Source of the DNA: Okeania sp. KiyG1 | GTDB taxonomy: Bacteria; Cyanobacteriota; Cyanobacteriia; Cyanobacteriales; Microcoleaceae | Direction of reading: 5' to 3' | Length of the DNA: 64,000 nt | NCBI RefSeq assembly: GCF_014132355.1 | Contig: NZ_BLZO01000044.1 | Location: 1 to 64,000 of the forward strand | Shown: piece by piece, positions 9,533-18,708 of the stretch | Layout of the letters: each line of letters begins with the position of its first letter | Position numbering within the stretch: the stretch's first letter is position 1 | Notes under the pieces: generated by a model | The model's database searches: none | Told to the model about the DNA's origin: nothing | What the model saw: the letters and a program-made list of their open reading frames with translations, nothing else | Position numbers and translations under genes: made by a program

Positions 9533-9906
9533 TTTTTCTTTGCTTGACGCTTGGTTTTCCTTTCTATCAGTTTAACTCGAACTGCTTCATATCCTGGACG
9601 GGGAGGACTTGCCGCAATTTTTGCCAAGCGATCGCGATTCCGTTCTTCCCAATATGCTCGAATTTCTTCTGCCATCCTCAAAACTTCCTGATACTCTGCT
9701 TCAACTTCTACTTGATGGTTTTTAATATAAGAAAGAACACCATGGAGTTCTTCCTCAGTAAGATCGAAGACATCGCGAATGTACTTGGGTGGATACTCAG
9801 CTTTGAGATAATCCATAATGTCATAGAGAGTAATACGAGTACCTGAAATCGTCAGACCTCTTTCAGTACGGATAATAATTGCTTCTTTGTTAGATTGGTT
9901 TATCAT
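9529..9906 (-). CDS. DUF433 family antitoxin
   Basis: A 125-residue protein. Residues about 10-70 match the DUF433 helix-turn-helix pattern: 'ISGTRITLYDIMDYLKAEYP' then 'IRDVFDLTEEELHGVLSYI'. The C-terminal half is a charged helix ending 'KTKRQAKKK', probably the toxin- or DNA-contacting tail. It is first in a two-gene unit with the DUF5615-like gene (4-bp overlap), consistent with an antitoxin that also represses the operon. Intact. Confidence 0.8.
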   Translation of the reverse strand: MINQSNKEAIIIRTERGLTISGTRITLYDIMDYLKAEYPPKYIRDVFDLTEEELHGVLSYIKNHQVEVEAEYQEVLRMAEEIRAYWEERNRDRLAKIAASPPRPGYEAVRVKLIERKTKRQAKKK

Positions 9907-10113
9907 ATTCCTTGTGGTATGAAAAATTTCAGCAGTCTTGTTTCCATTGTAATTTATATTTTTTACAAGGAAACTGGCACTATTATAGAGAATATTAAGC
10001 TGAAATATTAAGAAGGGGTTTGGAGACCAAACCCCTACGAAATTGTAATTTATCGACAGATTTTGCTGACAATTTTCATTTAATTATTTGCATAGATCTT
10101 CTCACATCAGCAC
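9907..10113. repeat. Short palindromic element GGGGTTTGGAGACC
   Basis: The perfect or near-perfect inverted repeat AGGGGTTTGGAGACCAAACC (about 10014-10036, followed by CCTACGAAAT) recurs at about 16137-16165 in another gene gap. It lies between the TA pair and the second copy of the small pseudogene. No further feature was seen. Confidence 0.75.
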
Positions 10114-10294
10114 TTATTGTTTTTGTTGTTTAATTTCTGCTAAAATTTCAGGTAATTTCTCGAAATCTGCCTCAGATAACTTACGCCCTGGTCGGTCTCC
10201 TCTTGGCATAAAACGCCTCGGTATCGTCTCGATGAGCTAATACATAAGCTCGTAATTCTGATTCATTCATGGTTTGAAAATTAGGATGATTCAT
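10114..10294 (-). pseudogene. Small DUF6887-like protein, frameshifted, copy 2
   Basis: Nearly base-for-base copy of the pseudogene at 8905-9085, starting 'MNHPNFQTMNESELRAYVLA' (one residue differs) and carrying the same break after 'AFYA', so the break predates the duplication or the arrangement is functional as two overlapping frames. Upstream (10310-10400) the copies diverge. See copy 1 for the family argument. Confidence 0.6.
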
Positions 10295-10694
10295 AGAATT
10301 TTTACCTCTCCATTTCTGTCAATTAAAACTTGGATACCTTCACCTGCGAGAATGAAAATATTATTGCTTCTTTCATCTAATCTAACTAGAGAAATTGTTC
10401 AAGAATTTAGAATTTAGAATTTAGAATTTAGAATTACCTCTTCTTATAAATTAAGAGGATTGAATAAAAGTAGCAGTAGGGTGTGTTACGCTGACGCTAA
10501 CACACCGAAAATTAACATTGTAGATGGTGCGTTACATTTCATTAACGCACCCTACCGGACTACTAAACTTACCAATAGTAGAAATAAGAAATAAGCAAGA
10601 AGGAAAAAGGGATAAATATTTAATTAAAAAAAAGGCAAAGCATGGGAGTGGGGTAACTAGGAAGTCGCCCCATATAAATACCCCAGGGAAACCT
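10295..10694. repeat. Intergenic with 80-bp MITE (GTAGGGTGTGTTA ends)
   Basis: About 10474-10556 is an element with ends GTAGGGTGTGTTACGC and TAACGCACCCTAC and an interior reading AAAATTAACATTGTAGATGG. A close copy lies at 16198-16276 and a short version at 8294-8326. ATTTAGA heptads precede it (10405-10432). No gene is supported. Confidence 0.8.
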
Positions 10695-10901
10695 TTATCC
10701 ACGAACGGCGCGGATTAGTTTTGCTGCTGAGTGAGCGATCGCGCAAATAACTATGGAAGTACCAATGGCACTACCAACGATCAAACCAACTTCTTGATTT
10801 TCCATTGCTAAGTCGGTAATTTTATCTATTAAATTAGATCTAACTTCCTGGACTTGGATAGAAGTTGTTTGTGTTTGGTTTTCTGGAAAGTTATTTTCCA
10901 T
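10695..10901 (-). CDS. Small single-pass membrane protein, unknown
   Basis: A 68-residue protein with a polar N-terminus (about 1-38, 'QTQTTSIQVQEVRSNLIDKI') and one clear hydrophobic segment, 'VGLIVGSAIGTSIVICAIAH' (about 38-57), followed by a basic tail 'AAKLIRAVRG'. A GGAG ribosome site lies 8 bases before the ATG. I do not recognise the family. It could be a small holin-like or toxin-like membrane peptide, but only the topology supports that. The long AT-rich region upstream suggests regulated expression. Confidence 0.55.
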   Translation of the reverse strand: MENNFPENQTQTTSIQVQEVRSNLIDKITDLAMENQEVGLIVGSAIGTSIVICAIAHSAAKLIRAVRG

Positions 10902-11747
10902 TATTATTCTCCAGTATTAAAGGTCAAGCTACTTAATTTTCACTTTAACTAATACTGAAGAAAAAAATGGTCCAACTTTGCCTCAATTTTAGGTAAGAGT
11001 TAGTGAGACAAAATTGGGAATATTGAACTGATTTTGCCGAATAACCATTAAACATTTAGCACTCGACTCTGGATAAGTAGTAGTATTAGCTTAACCAAAA
11101 GATTGGAGTCATGGAACTAAGATTGCTTGTTTTAGGATTCGGAGAATCTAAGTAGTAGTTGTTATGTACTTAGCAGTATTAAAGGTCAGTAGTAGTAGCA
11201 GCTTGACTAAAATACTGGAGTCATGGAACTAAATTGTTTAAACAAAAAGGCTAAACATTATATCAGAATATCGGAAGAATGTAATTTCCTTAACTCCTCC
11301 AATTATGTGATTTTTAATTTCAGATTGCAATATCAAAAGGTATTAATTTTGGTTCAAAAACGTCTAAATACCATTTAAAGAATTAGATAAAATTAGACAA
11401 ATTGACAAAAACAACTTTACATCATGTAAAAGTTCATAACTAAGGTCTCGTGTTTATTATATAAAAGTTGATATTTATTATATAAAAGTAGGTACTTATT
11501 GTATGAAAATTTACATCATATAAAATTTGATATTATATAAAAGTTGATATTAAATCTGAATTATCGCCTTATTTATTGAAGTTGGAATATAACAGTTAAT
11601 TTTGGTTCAAAAAGGTGTTGATTTTGGTTAAGTTTTCCCAATCATTATGGCATTTTTATAAACTAATAATGACCACACAGTTTTTAGTTTAAGTATGCTA
11701 AAAAAAAGGCAGTAGTAGTAGTTTGTAACCAAAATAAAAACGTAATG
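10902..11747. promoter_or_regulatory. AT-rich 850-bp leader with iterated motifs
   Basis: Several short motifs recur. 'ATATAAAAGTTGATATT' or close variants occur at about 11459, 11478 and 11532; 'AATTTTGGTTCAAAAA' occurs at about 11344 and 11597; 'ACTGGAGTCATGGAACTAA' occurs at about 11212 with a close variant at 11103. The last motif begins two tiny ORFs (14 and about 50 codons, starting 11111 and 11223) that share the MEL start with good GGAG spacing. This may be an operator/leader for the HTH gene at 11750. Function is inferred from repetition alone. Confidence 0.45.
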
Positions 11748-11749
11748 TC

Positions 11750-12337
11750 ATGGGACGAAAACCAAGTTCAATAAAACTTAACAAAGAAGGTATAGAAATG
11801 ATTGATACAGCTAGAAAGAAAAAAGGTTGGAATAAAATAGAGTGGCAGTGGTGGGCAAAAGCATATGTCTCCGAATCGACCTTGAAACGTTTTATTAGTG
11901 GCAAACCTGTTTCAGTTAAAAATTTTCAAAGCTTATGTAAAGTTGTAGGGATAGAAGACTGGCAGTCCCTGGTTGATTGGGAAAGTAGTGATAGTACCAC
12001 CGTTGCCCAATTTTCTGAAGAACTTATCGACACTTCCCTTACCGAAAACAAACCACTATCTAAAGGAGGAATAGGTGTAACTGGGGTTTTCACTTCAGAA
12101 AAAAAGTTGGAAGTAGAAATGGCATTGGAGCGTTTACGGGAGCTTTTAATGGAATGCAAAATTGTAGTTAAATCTCCACAGGAAGCTAACTCCAACTATG
12201 GATGTTCCGTGTATGGTCTTTTTAGTCCAGATCAACAGTTAGAAATTGAAGTAGCATTGGAGCATCTAAGGGTACTTTTGCTTACTTGTACAATTACATT
12301 TCATAGCAGAAATACCTCTGAAACCTCCAACGATTAA
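11750..12337 (+). CDS. HTH-domain protein with duplicated C-terminal motif
   Basis: A 195-residue protein. Residues about 12-80 form a cyanobacterial helix-turn-helix module: 'KEGIEMIDTARKKKGWNKIE', 'VSESTLKRFISGKPVSVKNF' and 'LCKVVGIEDWQSLVDW'. Modules like this often precede NTPase or effector domains in conflict proteins. Here it is followed by a linker and two copies of a roughly 25-residue helix motif: 'KLEVEMALERLRELLMECKI' (about 124-143) and 'QLEIEVALEHLRVLLLTCTI' (about 163-182). No NTPase or effector domain is present, so it may be a stand-alone regulator or the truncated N-terminus of a larger gene. Function not assigned. Confidence 0.65.
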   Translation: MGRKPSSIKLNKEGIEMIDTARKKKGWNKIEWQWWAKAYVSESTLKRFISGKPVSVKNFQSLCKVVGIEDWQSLVDWESSDSTTVAQFSEELIDTSLTENKPLSKGGIGVTGVFTSEKKLEVEMALERLRELLMECKIVVKSPQEANSNYGCSVYGLFSPDQQLEIEVALEHLRVLLLTCTITFHSRNTSETSND

Positions 12338-12438
12338 ACATAGATTTTATAGTTTTTCAAGGCTTTGTTGCACAAAGGGAGCAAATAGGGTAAAAATATA
12401 AAAATAATAGTAATAATTAAATTAGGATAGTATAGATT

Positions 12439-12660
12439 ATGGCAACACTAGAAGAGGCTCTTATAATAGTTAACCAACTTTCCATTGAACAAAGAGAAAT
12501 GTTATTAGAAATTGTTAAAAATCAAATGATTGAAGCTAGTCGAGAGGAAATAGCTCAAGAAGCAAAAGAAGCGATCGCCTCTTTTCATAGAGGAGAATTA
12601 CAATCTCAGCCTATAGAAAATATTATCACTGAGTTACAAGCAACTTTAACAGAAGATTAA
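12439..12660 (+). CDS. Type II antitoxin (RelB-like small helical protein)
   Basis: A 73-residue acidic, helical protein, 'MATLEEALIIVNQLSIEQRE' then 'REEIAQEAKEAIASFHRGEL' and a short tail, the pattern of antitoxins paired with YafQ/RelE toxins in cyanobacteria. Its TAA shares one base with the ATG of the toxin gene, typical of translationally coupled TA pairs. A fragment of a second copy survives at about 8250-8285. Assignment rests on length, context and pattern rather than a named catalytic motif. Confidence 0.75.
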   Translation: MATLEEALIIVNQLSIEQREMLLEIVKNQMIEASREEIAQEAKEAIASFHRGELQSQPIENIITELQATLTED

Positions 12661-12944
12661 TGAGAGAAATTGTTTTAACCCCAAAATTTAAACGGTCATT
12701 TCGTAAATTTGTGAAACGAAATTCTCAACTTGAGCAAAAAATTATTCAAACAATAAAGTTAATGCAAGAAGACATTTTTGCAACTTCTTTAAGCACTCAC
12801 TCATTACAAGGTAAATTATTAGGGTTAAAAGCTTGTTCTTGTGGCTATGATTGTAGGATAGTTTTTTCTTTAGAGATTGATAAAAATACCACATAAGAAG
12901 TTATTATTTTGATTGATATTGGCACTCACGATATGGTTTATTAA
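12660..12944 (+). pseudogene. YafQ/RelE-type mRNA interferase with premature stop
   Basis: Frame from ATG 12660: 'MREIVLTPKFKRSFRKFVKR', 'STHSLQGKLLGLKACSCGYD' and 'CRIVFSLE', all characteristic of the cyanobacterial RelE/YafQ toxin family. A TAA at 12894-12896 ends translation, but the same frame continues with 'EVIILIDIGTHDMVY' and a second TAA at 12942-12944, the normal end of the family. A single nonsense change has therefore removed the last 16 residues, which normally complete the sheet and supply active-site residues. The toxin is probably inactive while its antitoxin is intact. Confidence 0.8.
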
Positions 12945-13006
12945 TCTTATATCGAAATTTTTGTGGCGCGATCGCTAACTTTTTCACAAACAAATAGACA
13001 TAAAAT

Positions 13007-13495
13007 ATGGTTAATCACATTACCGATCTGAAATTACTGTATGAAGAAGATTATTTTCTGTGGTTAGAAGAAACAATCGAACTACTCAATAATCGTCAAT
13101 TAGAAAACCTAGATTATGAAAACTTAATTGAAGAATTAGAAGCCTTGGGTAGAAGTGAAAAAAGTGCTGTTGAAAGTTTCGTGATTTTAATTATTCAACA
13201 TTTACTACTTTATCAATATTGGTCAGAAGAAAGAGCTAATAACTCTAGGCATTGGCGTGGAGAAATTTTAACTTTTAGGACTCAATTAGAATTCAAACTC
13301 ACAACAAACATTCCCCCCTTGGTAAGGGGGGTTAGGGGGGATTGTTCCTCTCTACGAAATAATTTAGCTGAACGACTTGACTATCTTTATGGCAAAGCTA
13401 GAAAAATTGCTCAAGTTAAATCAGAACTTCAGTTACCAGAAATTAATCCTTATTCTCTGGAAAAGATATTGGATGAAGATTGGCTACCAGAATAA
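13007..13495 (+). CDS. DUF29 family protein, copy 2, with repeat insertion
   Basis: Same family and almost the same sequence as the gene at 8360-8806, but after 'FRTQLEFKLTT' it carries an extra 'NIPPLVRGVRGDCSSLRN' before resuming 'NLAERLDYLYGKARKIAQ'. The extra DNA (about 13308-13352) is a CCCCCTTGGTAAGGGGGG palindromic repeat of a kind dispersed in such genomes. It kept the reading frame (162 against 148 residues). The insertion falls in a loop between helices, so the protein may still fold. It follows the TA pair in what looks like a duplicated TA-DUF29 module. Confidence 0.88.
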   Translation: MVNHITDLKLLYEEDYFLWLEETIELLNNRQLENLDYENLIEELEALGRSEKSAVESFVILIIQHLLLYQYWSEERANNSRHWRGEILTFRTQLEFKLTTNIPPLVRGVRGDCSSLRNNLAERLDYLYGKARKIAQVKSELQLPEINPYSLEKILDEDWLPE

Positions 13496-13846
13496 TTATT
13501 CAACTTCTCCTCCTTTATCAATATGAGCATCAGTTAGATACATAATTTTTTCACGGTTTATATAATCAACTAAAAGGTAAACCCACGGGGGCAAGATGCC
13601 TGCACTGGCATAATTTTTTCCCATTTCATATAATCAACTAAAAGGTAAACCCAAGCGGGCAAGATGCCCGGACTAGCAACATTTAATTGTTAATATCTGT
13701 ACTTCCAAATAAAGACTCTAAATTACCGGAAAATTAAGGTATAAAGCCTCTCCATTCATGGAGAAAAAAGAAAAAAAATTCCTTTTAGCCAATCCTCTTC
13801 TTTATAATGAAGAGGTAATTATTAATTATTAATTATTAATTATTAA
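13496..13846. repeat. Duplicated 60-bp unit and AATTATT heptads
   Basis: Two direct copies of a unit containing ATATAATCAACTAAAAGGTA and GGGCAAGATGCC lie at about 13559-13612 and 13630-13680. A GAGGTAATTATTAATTATT run of ATTAATT heptads (13812-13850) ends an element related to those at 20294-20451. No gene seen. Confidence 0.75.
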
Positions 13847-14119
13847 TTATTGAAGATATCCACTAACTATTCTCACGATTTCTATTTCTACCTCAGTTAC
13901 TTGATAAAAAATAATATAACCATCTAAGGGCACACCTCTTAAATTAGGCATGATTTGAGCATAACTTCGCCCCATCTTAGGAAAGTTAATTAAGTTTTTA
14001 CACTTATCATCAAAGCCTTTAATAAAACGTTCACCTGCTTCTACACTAAAGTTACTAAAATAATCAGAAATCTCATCTAGATCGCGAATAGCTGCTTGAG
14101 ATAAACTATATTTATTTAC
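13847..14119 (-). pseudogene. ParE/RelE-type toxin lacking a start codon
   Basis: An uninterrupted frame of 90 codons reads 'NKYSLSQAAIRDLDEISDYF', 'RFIKGFDDKCKNLINFPKMG', 'RGVPLDGYIIFYQVTEVEIE' and 'IVRIVSGYLQ', a full-length ParE-type toxin. The codon where Met should stand is GTA (14117-14119), just after an in-frame TAG, and no ATG, GTG or TTG occurs until far inside. It would overlap the end of the ParD gene, as normal for the pair. I infer loss of the start codon and silencing of the toxin. Translation from an unusual start or by coupling is the alternative. Confidence 0.75.
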
Positions 14120-14387
14120 CTAAATTTTCCTCTCGCAACCGCTGAAATTTTTGCTTTAATTGTGCAATAACAATTTCTCCATCAACTTTTTCACCCCTTT
14201 CTAATTGTTCTAAACCTACTTTAACTTGAGCGCGAGTTTCATCAAGCCATTCTTGATAATCTTGTTCTTGTTTTTCTAATAGTTTTAAAGCGACATCAAT
14301 CGCCTGTTGAATATTGGTATACCTTCCCTTATTAATTTGGGATTGAATAAATTTTTCTTGTTCGGGACTTAAGATAATATTCATCAT
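14112..14387 (-). CDS. ParD-type antitoxin
   Basis: A 91-residue antitoxin: 'MNIILSPEQEKFIQSQINKG' and 'YTNIQQAIDVALKLLE' form the ribbon-helix-helix DNA-binding part, and 'WLDETRAQVKVGLEQLERGE' plus a helical tail wrap the toxin. The usual start is the second Met of the initial 'MM'. It precedes and overlaps the silenced ParE gene, the standard order. Intact. Confidence 0.85.
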   Translation of the reverse strand: MMNIILSPEQEKFIQSQINKGRYTNIQQAIDVALKLLEKQEQDYQEWLDETRAQVKVGLEQLERGEKVDGEIVIAQLKQKFQRLREENLGK

Positions 14388-14650
14388 CCAATTTTAAAAA
14401 ATAAACTATATTTAATTCTATCCTTTTTTCAGGATTTATCTTACAAAAAGAGCTGATTTATTGATAAATAGAGCGAAAAGATTTAGCGGTCAGCGTCATT
14501 TCAGTTATCAGTTAACTTCAGACTTTAGTCTGAGGCTTGAAATACTGAGTTAAATATTTTTTTACCCCCTTAAAAGGAGAGGCTTTAGACCTCGTTTTTT
14601 GGTAACACACTGAAAATTAAACACCATAGGTGGTGCATTTACTGGATTTG

Positions 14651-15894
14651 TTAGGGTAAGGAACAACAGATAAATATAGCATCATTAAGGGCTGTATCAT
14701 CACCACTTCTCTGCCAAGGTTCTACTCGGGTTTTGATACCGCAAATAGCACTCTGAGGTGGACAACTTTGGCGACTTGACCATCCCCCCCAATCCAATTG
14801 ATAGGATGTTTGCAAAGAGGTTCCATCTTCACACCAAAACTGTGCATCTACAGCACCTGTATCATCCCCAGAACCAAGCTTAGGTTCAATCCTCAGACGA
14901 CCCGAAACCACATAATATCCCTTTTTACAAGTTCCTAACTCAAATTTATTTCCCCACGACCCTGCTAATGAGGAAATTTCCTTAATTCTTGCTGGATCTT
15001 TGTGGGTACCACACCTGAGATAGATACCATTAAGTGCTGTGTCATCACCACTTCCCCGTCTGGTTTCTACTTTCAGTTCACCACCTAATACCCATTGATC
15101 TGTGGAGCATTGTTGCTGATTTCCCCAATTTCCCCAGTGTCCACCAAATGGGCCGATTTGACCGACCACCTTATACTCTTGCTTGGGAGGTTCTACTTTT
15201 ACTTCTGGTAAGATAATTGGTAAGCTCGATTTCTCATTGATTTCTTTTCCCCACTTGATTGCAATTTGTGGTTGCCTAGTTCGATCTAGTTTCTGCATTG
15301 CTTCTTTAACTTCTGGGCTTTGTATATCCAGATTAAGTTGATAGTTGGTTGATGCAGCAGCAACTCCAATTTCTTCTACGACTTCCCCATCTGCATATTG
15401 TAGGTAAGCTCGAAAGGGTTCCGAAGCCATAAATTCCAGAAAATCCAATCCATAATAGGAAATTAATTGAGTATTAGGTGTAATTGAGTCAGCCGGATTG
15501 GTAGTGCAAATTACTGGAGAGACGACAGGTGCAGCAAAACGCTCTGGTGCTAACTCATGGCGAATATATTCGAGTTTTTGTTGTAATCGCTTTCCTACAA
15601 TATCCGAGCGACAAGAAAATTCATTACCTGTTTGTCCGACCATACTGTTGTAGGTCTCTCGAACATCTCTGGCGACTTGCTGGGAAAGGTTGCTTCCAGA
15701 GGCTTCTAATTGTTCAATCATATTAGTGACGCTATCTTCCCATCGCCCAGGTTGTTGTTTTACTTCTTCAATTCCTTTGTTTAGAATGGCTAACGTCTCA
15801 GGAGCTACGCTTATCTCTGGCTTACAGCTATTACCGGATATAAGAAGTCCTATAAAAATGCAAAAATCTTTATGAGGTTCTGTTTTATCTTCAC
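14651..15894 (-). pseudogene. VMO-I (vitelline membrane outer layer) repeat protein, frameshift in signal peptide
   Basis: The C-terminal two thirds hold three VMO-I-type beta-prism repeats: 'GSGDDTALNGIYLRC', 'GSGDDTGAVDAQFWC' and 'RSGDDTALNDAIFICC', each preceded by 'WGNWG', 'SWGNKF' or 'WGGWS' turns (PF03762 pattern). The 356-codon frame from 15721 is the bulk of the protein. Upstream, the frame remains open ('CKPEISVAPETLAILNKGIE') back to a Cys following a hydrophobic stretch, but the GTG at 15894 ('MKIKQNLIKIFAFL') is in another frame; one base is missing in a T-run near 15858. The intact ancestor was probably an exported lipoprotein. If Met at 15721 were used, the product would be cytosolic. 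Confidence 0.75.
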
Positions 15895-16285
15895 AAAATT
15901 AATCCTTTATAACGTATTTGAGTATTTGGTTTCACTGTTGTTCTACCCAACCTAAATTTTGATATTACCATAGTCATTTTATTAAATCGGTGAAAAATAT
16001 AAAAATGCTTTGCGAGAGTTAGCACAATGAAAGAACCTATTATGATTATACTCTAGCTAAAAATCATCCTTTTCTTGTCGAATGTAGCCAAAACTAGCTA
16101 CAAATCATGTTTCTTTGATAAGTTGGAATATCAATCAGGGGTTTGGAGACCAAACCCCTACGAAATCCAAATTTATCAACAGTAAGTAGACACAACAGTA
16201 GGGTGTGTTAGCGTCAGCGTAACTGAGCGAAAATTAACATTGTACATGGTGCGTTACATTTCATTAACGCACCCTACAAAAGCTT
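15895..16285. repeat. Intergenic with two small inverted-repeat elements
   Basis: Contains the GGGGTTTGGAGACC palindrome (16137-16165) and an 80-bp element with GTAGGGTGTGTTAGCG and TAACGCACCCTAC ends (16198-16276), both also present near 10.0-10.6 kb. The rest is AT-rich without visible genes. Confidence 0.8.
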
Positions 16286-18190
16286 TTAACTTTTAACTCC
16301 CACAAGTCGATATTGCACTTCCAAATAAACCAACAAAGCATTAATATCTGCCGGATTTACTCCTCCAATTCGAGACGCCTGACCAATAGTTAAAGGCTGA
16401 ACTTTCGATAATTTTTCCCGCGCTTCCAACGACAAAGTAGAAATAGCAAAATAATCTAAATTAGCAGGTAATTTTCGATTTTCTTGCCTACTAATTTGGT
16501 CGATTTGATTTTGTTGTCTTTGCAAATAACCGGAATATTTAATATCAATTTCGGCTCCTTCTTTTTCAACCAATTTCAAATCTAAATTCCCCAAATTATA
16601 CTTTTCCAAATCAACATAATGGAAACCAGGTCGGCGCAACAAATCTGCCAAAGTAATCGAACCTTTAATTTTTATCTGAGTATCCGCAACAATATTAATA
16701 GCTACCTCCTCTAATTCTTTAATTCGAGTTGAATTTAACCGAGCTTTTTCAGCATTAATATTAGCTTGCTTTCTCTCAAATAACTCCCATCGACGGTCAT
16801 CAATTAAACCAATTTCTCGACCCAAAGGAGTTAGTCTTTGGTCAGCATTATCGGACCGTAAAATCAAACGATATTCCGAACGACTCGTCAACATTCGATA
16901 GGGTTCTCGCAAATCTTTTGTACATAAATCATCCATCAAAGTACCAATATAACTTTGTTCTCTGGGGAAAATAATCATCTCTTCATTCTTAACAAATTTA
17001 ACCGCATTTATTCCCGCCACAAGACCCTGAGCTGCTGCCTCTTCATATCCAGTGGTACCATTAATTTGACCAGCACAAAATAACCCCTCAACTTTCTTTG
17101 TCATCAACGTCGGATAACATTGAGTCGCAGGCAAATAATCATATTCCACAGCATAAGCAGGTCGTAACATCACACAATTTTCCAAACCAGGCAAACTCCG
17201 CAACATTTGTAATTGCAATTTCTCAGGCAAACCAGTAGAAAACCCCTGAATATAAAGTTCTGGAATATCACGACCTTCCGGTTCAATAAATATTTGATGA
17301 CTACTTTTATCAGCAAAGCGAACAATTTTATCCTCAATACTCGGACAATAACGGGGACCCTTCGCATCCACCCACCCACCATAAACAGGAGACAAGTGCA
17401 AATTATTGCGAATCAGTTTGTGAGTTTCTTCAGTAGTGCGCGTCAGATAACAACACATTTGTTCCCGTTCCACCCACACTTCCGGGTCGAAACTAAACCA
17501 ACGCACTTTTTCATCCCCTGGTTGCTCTTCCAGGTCAGTGTAGTCAACAGAACGTTTGTCAACTCTGGCAGGAGTACCCGTTTTCAGGCGTCCGGTTTCA
17601 AAACCAAGTTTATTGAGGGTTTCGGTTAAACCGATGGCAGGAAATTCACCCGCACGACCTGCTGGCATTGATTTGTTGCCTACCCAAATTACTCCCCCCA
17701 GGAATGTTCCGGTAGTGAGGATGACAGCTTTACATTTGAAGGCAACACCGAAGTAGGTTTCTACTCCAATAATTTCGTCGTTGTCTCCCAGAAGTAGGTC
17801 TGTAACCATGCTTTCCCGAACTCGGAGGTTTTCTTGGTTTTCGACAATGTTACGCATAACAGCGGCGTATTCCCGTTTGTCAGTTTGAGCGCGTAACGCC
17901 CAGACAGCAGGCCCACGAGATGAGTTAAGGATGCGTTTTTGGAGATAAGTGCGATCGCTCATTTTGCCGATTTCTCCACCCAAAGCATCCACCTCGTGTG
18001 TAAGTTGAGATTTTGCAGGTCCCCCAACAGCAGGGTTGCATGGTTGCCAGGCAATTTTATCCAGGTTGAGAGTGAGTAGGAGAGTGCGGCAACCGAGGCG
18101 CGCAGTTGCGAGAGCTGCTTCACACCCGGAGTGGCCGGCGCCTACTACAATGATGTCGTATTCGTCTTGGAAATCGAAAGTTTTGGTCAT
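16286..18190 (-). CDS. mnmG: tRNA uridine-5-carboxymethylaminomethyl modification enzyme MnmG
   Basis: FAD-dependent partner of MnmE that modifies U34 of certain tRNAs. 634 residues, full length. N-terminal dinucleotide fold '[20 protein letters not shown]' (about 14-33), '[20 protein letters not shown]' (about 51-70), '[10 protein letters not shown]', '[11 protein letters not shown]', '[12 protein letters not shown]', '[12 protein letters not shown]', '[20 protein letters not shown]' and '[20 protein letters not shown]' are all family signatures. The C-terminal helical domain ends '[11 protein letters not shown]', slightly degenerate but of expected length. ATG at 18190 is preceded by TTATCAG heptads that almost touch the start. 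Intact. Confidence 0.98.
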   Translation of the reverse strand: MTKTFDFQDEYDIIVVGAGHSGCEAALATARLGCRTLLLTLNLDKIAWQPCNPAVGGPAKSQLTHEVDALGGEIGKMSDRTYLQKRILNSSRGPAVWALRAQTDKREYAAVMRNIVENQENLRVRESMVTDLLLGDNDEIIGVETYFGVAFKCKAVILTTGTFLGGVIWVGNKSMPAGRAGEFPAIGLTETLNKLGFETGRLKTGTPARVDKRSVDYTDLEEQPGDEKVRWFSFDPEVWVEREQMCCYLTRTTEETHKLIRNNLHLSPVYGGWVDAKGPRYCPSIEDKIVRFADKSSHQIFIEPEGRDIPELYIQGFSTGLPEKLQLQMLRSLPGLENCVMLRPAYAVEYDYLPATQCYPTLMTKKVEGLFCAGQINGTTGYEEAAAQGLVAGINAVKFVKNEEMIIFPREQSYIGTLMDDLCTKDLREPYRMLTSRSEYRLILRSDNADQRLTPLGREIGLIDDRRWELFERKQANINAEKARLNSTRIKELEEVAINIVADTQIKIKGSITLADLLRRPGFHYVDLEKYNLGNLDLKLVEKEGAEIDIKYSGYLQRQQNQIDQISRQENRKLPANLDYFAISTLSLEAREKLSKVQPLTIGQASRIGGVNPADINALLVYLEVQYRLVGVKS

Positions 18191-18561
18191 TTCAGTTATC
18201 AGTTATCAGTTATCAGTTATCAGTTATCAGTTATCAGTACCGACCCCTGAAGTCGGAAGTTTGAAAACCAGAATTTTCTTTTTCATCCCCTTGAAAAGGG
18301 AGACTTGAGACCTAATTTTTGGGTCATGGTAAATGTCTGAGTTATAGCTAAGAAAGAATTAGTTAGGACATAGACTGATGATAAATCTTAGGCAGCGGAA
18401 ATGTTTTTCCAACTGTCCCCCTGTTCCCTGTTCCCTGCTATAGAAAGACATATAAATGATTGTAGCGACTAAATCAAATTTTTAATTTTTGCAGACTATA
18501 GTCTGAAGACTAAATAACCAGAGAATCTTAAGATAATCTTCAAATATATTTTCAGCTCAAA
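18191..18561. repeat. TTATCAG heptads and intergenic DNA
   Basis: TTATCAG heptads run at about 18191-18236. A short pyrimidine tract with CCCTGTT (18419-18437) follows. The last 100 bp before the XRE start carry no obvious palindromic C-box that I can identify with confidence. Confidence 0.7.
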
Positions 18562-18708
18562 GTGAGTTTAGCAGAAGCATTTGGAAGGGTTTTGAAGCAA
18601 AAACGGGAAGCTTTAAAGTTAAGTCAAGAAGAGCTTGGGTTTGAAGCTGGTTTACACCGCACTTATATTAGTCTTTTGGAGCGTGGTTTAAAGTCACCAA
18701 CTATAGAT

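Noticed and set aside
10524-10718. 64-codon plus-strand gene
   Set aside because: Its first third is the right half of a MITE and the end overlaps a minus-strand gene.
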